Below, in pieces: positions 10,384 to 20,160 of a DNA stretch of 44,346 nt. Position 1 is the stretch's first letter. Every line of letters starts with the position of its first letter. The position numbers and the translations under genes are program-made. Source of the stretch: Apostichopus parvimensis (taxonomy: Eukaryota; Echinodermata; Holothuroidea; Aspidochirotida; Stichopodidae); NCBI GenBank assembly GCA_000934455.1, contig KN882339.1:67995-112340 (forward strand). The letters are read 5' to 3'. Under the pieces are notes generated by a model. The model ran no database searches, was not told the DNA's origin, and saw only the letters and a list, made by a program, of their open reading frames with translations.

Positions 10384-13088
10384 TTTAAATGATCTCCCTG
10401 GCGTGTTATTACCAAAGCAGTCTAGGTAACAAACAATATAGCTGGAGTTGAGTACTGATTTCATTCCTACATTAGTTGTGTGGGGTTAAACAAGTTTTCA
10501 AGCAGCCTTTTTAGGAGATTTCTTGATACCTTTCTGATACATATGGAGATATAGATGGAAAATACAATACCGTGTAGGTCTTAATAATTTCACTAGATAA
10601 GATTCATTTCTAAGTAGTCAATATGTAAATTGTAAATTTTGGAATTTGCTGGTTTAAGTAGAGGATTAAACTTACAGGAAGAGCCTTTAAATTCCTAGGG
10701 TTTTGCCATCTCCTCCCCTCCCCCTCCCCCCGCTACCCCCATCACATTTCCTGTGGGTCTAAGTATGGAGTTGAAACGTACCTTGTTATGCCCTTTTTGA
10801 ACTAACACCCTGTGAGCATTGTGGCCAGCAATGTTGGACTGTAGACCTTATAGCAATTCAGGGCACTGTCAGAGCTGTGGTTTCTGCTCACTCCTTTATT
10901 ATGGTGCTGTGTACTTGTAGTATAACGCACTGTATGTCAACAAGAACTGCTGTCTAGATCACCCTATGACATCACAGCTTGTTACCATGGTGAACAAATT
11001 TGTGAATGAAATCTAGTTGGGATGGAGGCGTGGCCTTATGCTGCAATGTATCCTGTCTGGATCCCTGCAAGTTGTATGCATATGTCCGTGTATGATTGTA
11101 GCCCTATTAGAATAATACAGGCATGTATGTATGTGTGTTGCAATAGAATTTGCTAGAGAAGAGCGAGCACGTGTGCACAATTTCTTATGCAGAGTCTCAC
11201 ATCGGTTAGGCAGGACACAGCGCACATGTGCAATAGACCTGTATTTTGAATTTGCGTGGGTAGAATTTTTTTTACATTATGGTGGTGGTGGCTATGACAC
11301 GTAAGCTTTTGAGAGTGACTCCTGCAGCATTCAGTGAATGAGATGACGGGCTAAACACAGATAAAAAAAAAAAGAGATGAATTTTTGTGCCTTTCTTACT
11401 TTCTGTTTTCCCAAAAAACTTGAATGCTTTCAAGTTGGGGACTGCGACGAAAGGGGAGACTCGGAATCCTTATTAGAGTGACCACACCTGATTGTTTTCT
11501 TATTTTGGAGGGAATTCCCCATGAGAGGAAATCTAGATGCAAGCTGATGGAAAGTTGCCGGATGTTTTTCACAGATGGTAGGGAGAGAGAGCGAGAGAGT
11601 GAGTGTGTGTGCAATTGAATGTGTATTTATTTCATCTGAATTTTAAGTTGTTTTTTTTTTCCTTCTTTCTTTCTTTTCTTGTTCCTTTATCTTTTCGAGG
11701 ATTTTATTGTGCAAGAAAGTTGGGGGTGTTGTTATTGTTTTTCTTGGGAAACTTCATGGAGGAGAAAGGGGGAGTTATTGGTTAATTCCCTGCCTATATC
11801 ATTGTATGAACACAAGATTTCTAAAGTAAGTATAGAATATATGTATATGCATGTGACTCATACTACATGCCAGATCTCCTGAAGTGTGGAGGAGGTAAAA
11901 AACAGACCCACACAAAGACTCTTCAAGGGCTATTTCATTCTTTTTTTCTTTTCTCTTTTTTTTCTCTTCTCTCTGTGTTCATATTTTGTGTAAACAGGAC
12001 ATTTGTTTTTCCCCAAATTGGCAGCAAAAAATTTTGCATATTAGGTTTATATTGACTATACCAACTGTATAAAAGTAACAATGTTTGTGTGTTGGATTTG
12101 CTGACTTAATATTATTTCCCACCCATCTTTCTTGCTATTGTTTCAGTGTTACATATCTGCATGTCATTGTGATTTCACTGAAACACTTACTAACAATTTT
12201 CATGTGAGTGTGACAAGGACAATGGCACACTGGAGACTGTAGACTTTCACATTATTTTTATATCAATTGTTGAAACATTTTAAGTTGTAAGTTGTATATC
12301 AAAAATTTAATACAATTAGTATCATCATAAATTTGTGGAAATGTGTAAAATAATAGCCAAAAAAACATCAACTTTTTCGGACAGACTTCTTTCAATGTTT
12401 AGTCACGTTTTGTTAATCATACAGGTCTTTACTTCATTCCTTAGTCTTCATTCGTTCCTAACATCGCCTATTTTGGTTTACTTTTCCCCTTTCAATCACA
12501 TTATTTTTTAATCTATCTGAATTATCACTTTTCGTACAAAGTTTTGTATGTATTGGTCTTTTTTAAATATCCATCCAATAGAACATGTGATTAAGGGTAT
12601 ATGTTTACAGTATACTATGTTAATTTCGCTCTGGAAGAAGTAAAATTTATCAGTATATAATCATACTACAGTTGATCGAGCATTTACTGTCTATGAACCT
12701 AAATACTTCAAATTTAACTGGTGTTTGCCGGGTTACATATTACAGATGTGTGAAAAATTCTTGACTATTCAAATTTAGCAAAGATCTCTGTCAATTTGTC
12801 CATACATACTTTTTAATTTACTTTTGCATACATTCAAATCAGTTTCTGCAAACCGTTCTGTGTTAGTACTTGGTACAAAATGTCTTCGATGCGTAAGACT
12901 TCCTTCGAGAATTCTTGTCAATCTTGGAAATGTGCAGAACTGCAGAGCTAGAAAGAGACAAAGATCGGTGGGCCTTTTACATCACCAATGTTCACCGAGG
13001 AAGGAAGTGCACGTAGCATAGTGCTTTCTACCGAACTGGTGACTACCGTAGAGGTGAGACAATGTTACAGCAACCGACAAAATGTACA
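10384..13088. other. Non-coding stretch with a G-quadruplex-type tract
   Basis: The C-rich tract at 10715-10740 gives four minus-strand G runs of four or more with short loops. A perfect kappaB-like GGGAATTCCC sits at 11510-11519, and GA/GT simple repeats occur at 11581-11612. T-rich runs lie at 11650-11690 and 11940-11970. Region 12820-13085 is relatively CpG-rich and open in two frames, but no domain is recognisable. Nothing else is supported. Confidence 0.45.
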
Positions 13089-13126
13089 CGCTTCCCCTGC
13101 CTTTTGGCTAAGATCATGTGTAGTAT
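13089..13126 (+). pseudogene. U2 snRNA 5'-end fragment (pseudogene)
   Basis: GCCTTTTGGCTAAGATCA (13099-13116) followed by GTGTAGTAT (13118-13126) matches the 5' end of U2 snRNA as known from animals. CGCTTC at 13089-13094 fits the start of stem I with a one-base insertion after it. The GTAGTA segment that pairs with the intron branch site is intact. The match ends about 40 nt in, and neither the Sm site nor the 3' stem-loops follow. It is therefore a truncated pseudogene or the snRNA-derived head of a repeat, not a working U2 gene. Confidence 0.75.
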
Positions 13127-13529
13127 ACTGTATGTTCCCTTTCTACACGACTGGTGATACACGTTTGACAGTGATCATGTACAGTAGTCACATAGTCTTC
13201 ATGCGACGGGACTGTTGAAGAGGAGTTTGGTGGTTTGGTTTTTGTGAACAGGTTCATTCTTGGGTGACTTTCCTTTCAAAAAGTATGTACTTGTGTAAAT
13301 ATCTACTCATTAAAGAAGAATTGTTTTTTGTTGTTGTTGTTGTTGTAAACGTCAGTACATATGAAGTTGGAAAACTGGTAATTTAGTTTTGATCCATCTT
13401 TTAGAAATACGAATCCAGAGTAACGAAATTGGTGTAACATGATACGTACACACACTGCACACTATGCGTAGTATATATTCAACTGCCAGGTGTTTTAATG
13501 GTCCTGAACCAAGGTTAGCATTACGTCAA
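13127..13529. other. Non-coding stretch with (TTG)n microsatellite
   Basis: A GTT/TTG trinucleotide run lies at 13329-13346. TACTGTA or TACAGTA words occur near 13127 and 13180. No gene is seen. Confidence 0.5.
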
Positions 13530-13614
13530 TTTACTTTGCTCCTTGCTTACATGTCTCCCCATAACCTCAGCACTCTCATTCTACAGTGTCCAGAATGAAC
13601 TGGAAACCTTTTAA
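13530..13614 (+). repeat. Family R interspersed repeat, copy C
   Basis: It begins TTTACTTTGCTCCTTGCTTA, contains ATGTCTCCCCATAACCTCAG, and ends GAACTGGAAACCTTTT. The CATTCTA and AGAATG hairpin arms are retained. The reversed donor reads ACAT|GTAAGC, so its GT is kept but the exonic G is lost. Confidence 0.7.
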
Positions 13615-14962
13615 TGCTACATTGCAATTGGTTTCAGTTCATTTTTACTTCATTTTAGAGCAACTTTTTGTGATTGGTCACAAGTTAACCCAAATCTTCC
13701 AGATCTATTTTTACTAAGAAACCCTTGCCATTGATCCAGCGTTTTAAGATACCAGTCTAAATATTTTATTCCAAGGGTTTTCTTATGAGTTGAGGTCTTA
13801 CTGAATTTGACTTAATCAATCCTCATACACTTTGTTGCCGCCTGGACACTTTCAGTAAGTACAGTATAATGTAAGAAAGTAAAGTGGAAATTTACGAAAA
13901 ATATTGATCTGTAGCAGTGATAGTGCTATGATGTTATGAAAAAGGGGAACAGGGTGGGGGTGGGATGAGGAGATTTTCCAGTCAATTTTTATCTCAGGAG
14001 GGGGGGATCTTCAGTTGTAGAATAATGTCTATTACCAGGTATGCATATTAGTACTATTGCACTTGTCTCTTACTGTACTTTCCAGCCATTCTCTTTCTGT
14101 ATTAAGAAGTTGTAACAGACACCTTCCAATCCGAAAAGGGACCTCTGTAAAAAGGAATGTGGTAGTGGCAAAAAAAGAGATAACATTTATTCTGAGCAGA
14201 TGCAAACTCTTGTGTTAGCTGCTTTGTTTTGTAGGATTTGTCTTTTAAAATTCCAGTATATATGCACAACTTTACGTGGCTGATAAACATGCCTTGGCCT
14301 TCTGTGTTACCTACAAGAAGTACCAACTTTCTAACATCCCTTACCCCTACCCTTAGACCGCCCCCCCTCTATTTCTAACGGATCTGTACCACCCTCAAAC
14401 ATTTTAGATAAAGACAATTATTGCACACTTCTTTTTTTTAATATCTGTCTTGAAATGCAACCTCTTCCGACTCAAGAGAACTTCCGTTTCTTGATGCTTT
14501 CTGAGCAACATCTTGATAAGCAAATAACAATTTTACTCGATTTGAGTAGAAATAACAATTTTTATCGAATATCAGTGGGCTGAAATATTGCCTATAAAGT
14601 AACTTTTTGAAATTAAGCTGTTTTCTCTATTTTTCAATCACCTTCACCCCCCCCCCCTCTTTCTTGAAATCCCATTTATTATTACTGTAGTAAGTGAGTG
14701 CTACCCACCCACGTCTTTATTTCTCAACAGATCAGCTCGCTATAATTCACCTGACCATGCTGACACTGCATGGCGGCATTTCGTCGCTACTTATTGCTAG
14801 ATGTACGTAGCCGGTACAAGTTAAAATAGTGAAACCTTCTTACTGAAATTTGGCAAATCGCATTAGCAATAGAATCTCCGGAAGTTTTTCATAAAATCCG
14901 CACGGCTGCTTTCATTAGATGGTAGTGGAGAGGAAGAAGGACAAGGCTTTATGATTGTTTTG
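13615..14962. other. Non-coding stretch
   Basis: AT-rich sequence with C runs at 14361-14368 and 14647-14658 and a G run at 13999-14006. No exon or structured element is supported. Confidence 0.45.
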
Positions 14963-15521
14963 TTTTTCCGATCTTCAAGACCGACTATATAAGGTGGGGG
15001 GGGGGGGAAGGATTCAAACGTCATAAAAGTGAAACAAATACGTGTTAGGGATGCGATGTGGCAAGTAAAATGTGGACTTAACTGATTACAGGTAGTAGTG
15101 AAGGAGAAGAAGAGAGAAAGGAGTATTTAGTGTTTGGGAGAAATTAGAGAAATTAAATTTGGAAATAAAAAGATGCAAGGAAATATCAATGTTCACTAAG
15201 TAAATTTGTCTCTTTTCTCTTTCTCTCTTTCTCTTTGGAAGGTCAAACGCATTAAAAATATAACAGTTTACTTTGGAAGGAGGGAGGATTTTCTGCAGGT
15301 GTTAATCGTGGTATATATTCATATAAAACCCAGGAAATGTTGAAGGCTTGAACTTCTGGAAGCACAACTCCTAGAGCTGCAGTAGTTGATTTGGGACTTG
15401 AATTTAGGAAAAGATGTGCAATGAGAAAATATATTCTCAGAGCATTTTAGTCCTTGCCCATCCCTACCTCCTTCTCCACCTGGCCCCTCTTTTCCCTCCC
15501 TCCCTCCCACCCCCCTATATA
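14963..15521 (+). repeat. Gap-flanking duplication 1, left copy
   Basis: This 559-bp segment, from TTTTTCCGATCTTCAAGACC to CCCCCCTATATA, is repeated at 15572-16115 just beyond the N gap. The left copy ends exactly at the gap, and the right copy starts with the same first bases straight after it. Differences are scattered substitutions and small indels (for example AGGTAGTAG versus AGTAG, and an extra AGAGAAATT here), as expected of two alleles. It has no coding content. Confidence 0.95.
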
Positions 15522-15571
15522 NNNNNNNNNNNNNNNNNNNNNNNNNNNNNNNNNNNNNNNNNNNNNNNNNN
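15522..15571. other. Assembly gap (50 N)
   Basis: A run of exactly 50 N separates two near-identical segments. Open frames that cross it are artefacts. Confidence 1.
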
Positions 15572-16115
15572 TTTTTCCGATCTTCAAGACCGACTATATA
15601 AGGTGGGGGGGGGGGGAAGGATTCAAACGTCATAAAAGTGAAACAAATACGTGTTAGGGATGCGATATGGCAAGTAAAATGTGGACTTAACTGATTACAG
15701 TAGTGAAGGAGAAGAAGAGAGAGAGGAGTATTTAGTGTTTGGGAGAAATTAAATTTGGAAATAAAAAGATGCAAGGAAATATCAATGTTCACTAAGTAAA
15801 TTTGTCTCTTTTATCTCTCTTTCTCTTTGGAAGGTCAAACGCATTAAAAATATAACAATTTACTTTGGAAGGAGGGAGGATTTTCTGCAGGTGTTAATCG
15901 TGGTATATATTCAATATAAAACCCAGGAAATGTTGAAGGCTTGAATTTCTGGAAGTACAAATCCTAGAGCTTCAGTGGTTTGATTTGGGACTTGAATTAA
16001 GGAAAAGATGTGCAATGAGCAAATATATTCTCAGAGCATTTTAGTCCTTGCCCATCCCTACCTCCTTCTCCACCTGGCCCCTCTTTTCCCTCCCTCCCTC
16101 CCACCCCCCTATATA
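15572..16115 (+). repeat. Gap-flanking duplication 1, right copy
   Basis: This 544-bp segment is colinear with 14963-15521 over its whole length and then runs on into unique sequence (CCTCACCTCTGAAGC). That is the pattern of an overlapping contig end left unmerged rather than of a typical tandem repeat. Confidence 0.95.
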
Positions 16116-16715
16116 CCTCACCTCTGAAGCTTGGATAATTTGCTGTCCTATATACTGGAACATTATCTACAGAGTTACCATATCTGATATGACTTCAGGT
16201 TTTCTAAACAGTATTATGGATAAATGCTCTTCTCCTTTGACAATATCACTGCCAACTTTTAGTTAAGTGCCCTCTCTGTTGTCTCAAGGGGGGGGGGGGG
16301 AAACCCCAAAACAAAGCAAAACTCAATACAAGAGGTATATGACCAACGAAACGAAGTTTGTAAACTTTAAAATAAATTTGTTGCAGTATCCCCAATATAT
16401 CTTCCCCGTTTTTCCAACCTTTCCCTTCTAAAAAGTGCACAACTATATGACTCACATTGTCAAAATAAAAAGGCACTGCTGCAGTTTTCCTTCTAAGTAA
16501 TATTTTTCTAATAAAATGTGGAAGCATGTGATGAGGTGATCACGGTGGCAAGGTCTGTAATAGTCATGTGAGTACCGACATTGTCGTCGTTGTCGTCGCC
16601 CTCATTTTTTTTGGAAAGGTCACTCATAGGAAATCTTTTTCCTGGAAGTTGAGGAACACTATGTTCCAAATTTGTCTACTGGATCCGGTATCCTGTAATT
16701 TTTCTCTCCCCTCAG
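16116..16715. other. Non-coding stretch
   Basis: Holds a G12 run near 16290 and a GTCGTCGTTGTCGTCG short repeat at 16581-16600. No gene is supported before the exon candidate that starts at 16716. Confidence 0.45.
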
Positions 16716-16974
16716 GTTAATAATAGAACAGTCGATGACCACACTGTTAAAAACTGCTGAGGATGTTAATAGCATCTTTCTCTATATACAGTACTACTCA
16801 TGTAATTCAGCTGGAAAAGCAAGATATGTAGAAGGGGGAATGTTATTTAGTGTTTTGTATTGTGAGTATTTGCTTACAAAACATGTGGGGATAGTTTGCA
16901 ACGTGTGTATTCCTGCAGTCAGTGACCCAAGTAATGTTGTCTGCGAGGAGAAGCAGGGCTTATGCCAAAAATGA
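16716..16974 (+). CDS. Candidate 3' coding exon, unrecognised product
   Basis: A strong acceptor (TTTTTCTCTCCCCTCAG) ends at 16715. From there the frame is open for 85 codons to TGA at 16972-16974, after one base that completes an upstream codon. The in-frame ATG at 16735 is the first Met, so a start inside the exon is also possible. The peptide (MTTLLKTAEDVNSIFLYIQ at its ATG) ends in a Cys-containing tail, VCEEKQGLCQK. No domain is recognised. The frame could be chance, but a pyrimidine-rich acceptor at the edge of a long frame makes it worth recording. Confidence 0.25.
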
Positions 16975-17279
16975 CGAACAGGGAGTCCAGTTCATAGTGT
17001 GGGGTGGGTGTCCAAGGGGGTTTGATGTCTGGACCTCCCCTTTGATTGAGAGTGCTTATTTAAAATGGTGGGATCTTTTGAAGCTTTAAGAACCAGTGTT
17101 CAGTATGCCTTCATTTTCCATCGAATTAGTAAAATTAATCTACTGCACAAACAGTTGTTTCCTACTATACTTCTCTGAAAACGTAATTGATAAACATAAT
17201 AGGAAATAAAAGATAGGAACTTCTTGGAACTATAACCCAAAATGCCACTTAGAGGAAGTGGTTCGACAATTTGACATTT

Positions 17280-17330
17280 GAATTATAATAATAATGTTGC
17301 TATTGGAGGGGGGGGGGGGAGGGAGGGGAC
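17280..17330 (+). repeat. G-rich homopolymer tract
   Basis: A G10 run followed by AGGGAGGGG at 17308-17328 lies next to an ATAATAATAAT run at 17285-17296. It is typical of the poly(G) tracts scattered through this window. Confidence 0.7.
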
Positions 17331-17685
17331 ATACACGTATTTCAAAATTTACACTGACATTTTGAACTTTTCTCCAAATTTATATAATTTGTAGTCCAAC
17401 TGGTATGCCTTTAAATTGAAAATTACACCTTTACTCAGCTTCTCAAAAGCTATTGTAATGACAAGAAACTGTTTTGGTAACTTTGCTTTGCTATCTTCAC
17501 TGTAAGAAACCTATTGGAGTTTCACCCACAGTTTTTCATCGCTTAGTATGTTTAGAATTAGAATAGCAAGGAATGTTCCCACCAAACGAAGGTATACTAA
17601 CTAGTATTATCATCGATCACGTGGCAAATTGAAAAGAAAGAAAGAAAAAAAAGCAAAATTGTACAACTTTTTACTTAATTATCAG

Positions 17686-17853
17686 AAATTGAAACTCAGT
17701 CGATCACTCAGGGCTAATGAACTCAAAAGAAAAAGAATTTTAAAAATGAAACCAAGCCAAAAAATTAACAAAAGCCAACTCCCCAAGCCTCCAACCCCGT
17801 TGAACGCAACCCAAGTTAACAAAAATGGGAAGAAAAAAATTCCAATTTTAAAA
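17686..17853 (+). CDS. Candidate internal coding exon, lysine-rich peptide
   Basis: The acceptor (ACTTTTTACTTAATTATCAG) ends at 17685 and the donor (AAA|GTAAGG) begins at 17854. The interval is 168 nt, exactly 56 codons, with phase 0 at both ends. The encoded peptide starts KLKLSRSLRANELKRKR and ends GKKKIPILK. It is strongly basic and has a proline-rich centre (PKPPTPLNATQ), so it would be disordered and could be a nuclear targeting or nucleic-acid-binding tail. No family is recognised. A-rich DNA encodes lysine by default, which weakens the composition argument. The splice signals and exact phase are the main support. Confidence 0.38.
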
Positions 17854-18228
17854 GTAAGGCAAAAAAAAAGGAAACCCTGAAAAATAACAAAAAAAGAAAA
17901 AAGCCAAATTTTCATCCTTAAGCTGTGTTTGTTGGATTTAATATAAAGTTGGTCTAAACTTTAAGTAAGATCGTAGACCTGTACAATACAAAACAAGAGA
18001 AAATGATGTAACCAGGATCTGAGTAGGGGAAGTGGTGGGGTGGGGTGGGATGGGTGATAAGTGAAAGGGATGAAACTCTTGTTTAGCCAGGAAAATTTGG
18101 AAAGGTTATTAAAACAGGACATGTTATTATCCATTTGTCCAGTATTCAAAACATGGCAAAGGGAATTCTTGTTCAGCCAACTGGTATATCAGTCATACAG
18201 CATGCTAAGAGTGTAATTGCTCCATGGG
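17854..18228. other. Non-coding stretch
   Basis: An A-rich run (17860-17910) is followed by AT-rich DNA with a GGGGTGGGGTGGGATGGG tract near 18035-18053. No gene is seen. Confidence 0.45.
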
Positions 18229-18230
18229 AA

Positions 18231-18350
18231 GGGGATGGAGGGGTGGAGGGAAATAGGAAGAGTAGGAGGAGGGATAGAGGAAGGGGATGGAGGGGTGGAG
18301 GGATGTAGAAGAGTAGGAGGAGGGATAGAGGAAGAGGATGGAGATCTATG
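18231..18350 (+). repeat. Purine-rich minisatellite, about 52-bp period
   Basis: GGGGATGGAGGGGTGGAGGG at 18231 recurs at 18283, and a third partial copy (GAGGATGGAG) starts near 18334. Each unit continues with an AGAGTAGGAGGAGGGATAGA block. The plus strand is almost purely purine, so the tract could form triplex or G-quadruplex structures. The proline/serine-rich minus-strand frame across it is an artefact of the repeat. Confidence 0.85.
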
Positions 18351-18359
18351 GAGAAAAGA

Positions 18360-19078
18360 AGGAGGGGGAAAAGGGATATGAAGGACGATAAATTTGTAAA
18401 ATTTCAACTACGTACGGTACGGTTTGATAATGTTCATTAAAAGTGGCCACACACTGTAATGTACACATTAAAATGTGGATTCCTTGTACATGTATACAAG
18501 ACGCCATAAATCCACATAATCAATACTCAGTTGATCTAAATCCTGTCAGATATAGCTTGAATAATACCCAAGGCGGGAGGGGGCGGGGGGTGGCTTAATA
18601 GTTAAAACTCTATATAACAGAAGGGTTTTTTGGTCTGTGTAATTATGTTTGAAGGAATTTACCATTTCCATTCAAAACGTCAGTGAAGTTGAAACCAGGA
18701 TGTAAACAGAGCAATAGTTTGTTTTCATCTGTGCAACGTATTGCACAGAATTCGACGACACTTTTTAATGCATAATAATTATTGTGTAATGTGTCCTCAT
18801 ATCTTGGGATCATACAGAATTTAAGTTTGAAATTCACGGAAGGAAAACAAAGGCGTATATTCAATATTCTGAAAATTCCGAAAACTGCCTCGTCAGGTGG
18901 TTGTCATGAGACCCTACATTCATGAAGTAAATTCCAAATATAAAACAATTTCACTATTAATGTACGTACTTACCTTGGATTCATGGATTTTGTCCCAAAT
19001 AATTTTCCTAGATAATTAGGGTTGATTAAAAATGACATATATACAGCAAGAAAACTTAGAAAATGTTGAAATATTTTT
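18360..19078. other. Non-coding stretch
   Basis: AT-rich sequence with one G-rich patch (18572-18590). No supported exon or repeat is seen. Confidence 0.45.
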
Positions 19079-19640
19079 ACTTACGTTGCTCCACACATGT
19101 CTCCTTACAACCATAGTATTGGGTGTCTCAAAGGGTCCAGTAACCGTCAGGCGGTCTGGTTACCTAACCTCTCTCCACGGTCAGTGACCGGTCACTTCCA
19201 TTCTTCCACGCTCCTCCTCATTCTATCGACCAAACTTTCCACAGATTTGTCACATCTCGTCTTTCAACTCAAAAAGAGTCGCTGCTCCTCATGTGTCTCC
19301 TTACAACAATAGCATCTCGTGTCTCAAACAGTCCAGTAACTGTCAAATGGTCCAGTAACCTATAACTTCTCTCCACGGTCAGTGACTGGTCACTTCCATT
19401 CTTCCACACTCATTCTATCAACCAAACTTTTCACAGATTTGTCACATCTCGTCTTTCAACTCAAAAAGAGTCGCTGCTCCTCACATGTCTCAAACGGTCC
19501 AGTAACTTTCAAATGGTCCAGTAACCTAACCTCTCTCCACGGTCAGTGACCGGTCACTTTCATCCTTCCATACTCCTCCTCATTCTATCGACCAAAGTTT
19601 TCACAAACGTGTCACATCTCGTCTTTCATCTGAAATAGAG
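19079..19640 (+). repeat. Family R tandem array, three units
   Basis: CTCTCCACGGTCAGTGAC starts at 19171, 19369 and 19533, giving spacings of 198 and 164 bp. Each unit carries GGTCCAGTAAC, CGGTCACTT(C/T)CAT, CATTCTATC(G/A)ACC and TTTGTCACATCTCGTC-like blocks. The third unit lacks about 30 bases around CTCCTTACAACAATAG. The 5' part matches the family R core (TTGCTCC, ATGTCTCC). The 3' part matches the reversed copy at 28057-28195, which joins both parts in one element. The array is therefore a local tandem expansion of a dispersed repeat. Confidence 0.85.
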
Positions 19641-19939
19641 TAGAGTGAATATAAATTTATTTTGCCTTGCCTGATTAAAACCTAATAAGTACAAGTAAGA
19701 AAACAAGTTGCAGAAAGGTAAAATCGTATTGTGACAGTATTTGTTTTGCTTTGGATTTGTTTTGGCTAGTTCTATATTGATTCGAAGTGTTTTCATAAAC
19801 AGAAAGTATGATAAGTCACGTTTAGGAGGGGGGGGGGGATGATTTTGTCAAGTAGTGTCGATTCTTTTGTGACTTCATGAGAGTGAGATAGAGGCAAAAC
19901 TTTTGATTCGTTCTGTGAATGATACATCCATGGTTACAG

Positions 19940-20160
19940 AAAGCAATTTTCAACGGAGAAACAAACTGAAAGTGAACATCTGTAGTGAAGTATACTACGG
20001 AATTACGCACCTTGCAGTAATTGGCACCTCCTCTATTCATTTGGTTTCTCCGTTTAAATGGAAGCGAGGATTACACAGCTTTCAAGGGTTTGTTGTGTTC
20101 TTGTGCAAAGAGGACAATAAATTATACCAGAAGATAGTGGAGATTGCGCAATCACTTTAA
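19940..20160 (+). CDS. Candidate 3' coding exon, unrecognised product
   Basis: A plausible acceptor (ACATCCATGGTTACAG) ends at 19939. The frame then runs for 73 codons to TAA at 20158-20160, starting at the second base of a GAA codon. The peptide includes NFQRRNKLKVNICSEVYYG near its start and ends CKEDNKLYQKIVEIAQSL. Codon use is mixed and not low-complexity. The frame actually opens further upstream (19903), so the acceptor is inferred. No domain is recognised, and an old pseudogene or transposon fragment is possible. Confidence 0.27.

Noticed and set aside
11510..11519. Perfect palindromic kappaB site GGGAATTCCC (another at 8128-8137)
   Set aside because: About five matches to the loose kappaB consensus are expected by chance in a window this size, and no promoter features lie nearby.
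12824..13218. Two overlapping plus-strand frames in a CpG-richer patch
   Set aside because: The second overlaps the U2 snRNA fragment, neither has flanking splice signals or a recognisable domain, and both could not be real.
15319..15792. Open frames on both strands crossing 15522-15571
   Set aside because: They are held open by the N run and by the duplicated contig end.
18189..18407. Pro/Ser-rich minus-strand frame
   Set aside because: It translates the purine-rich 52-bp minisatellite.
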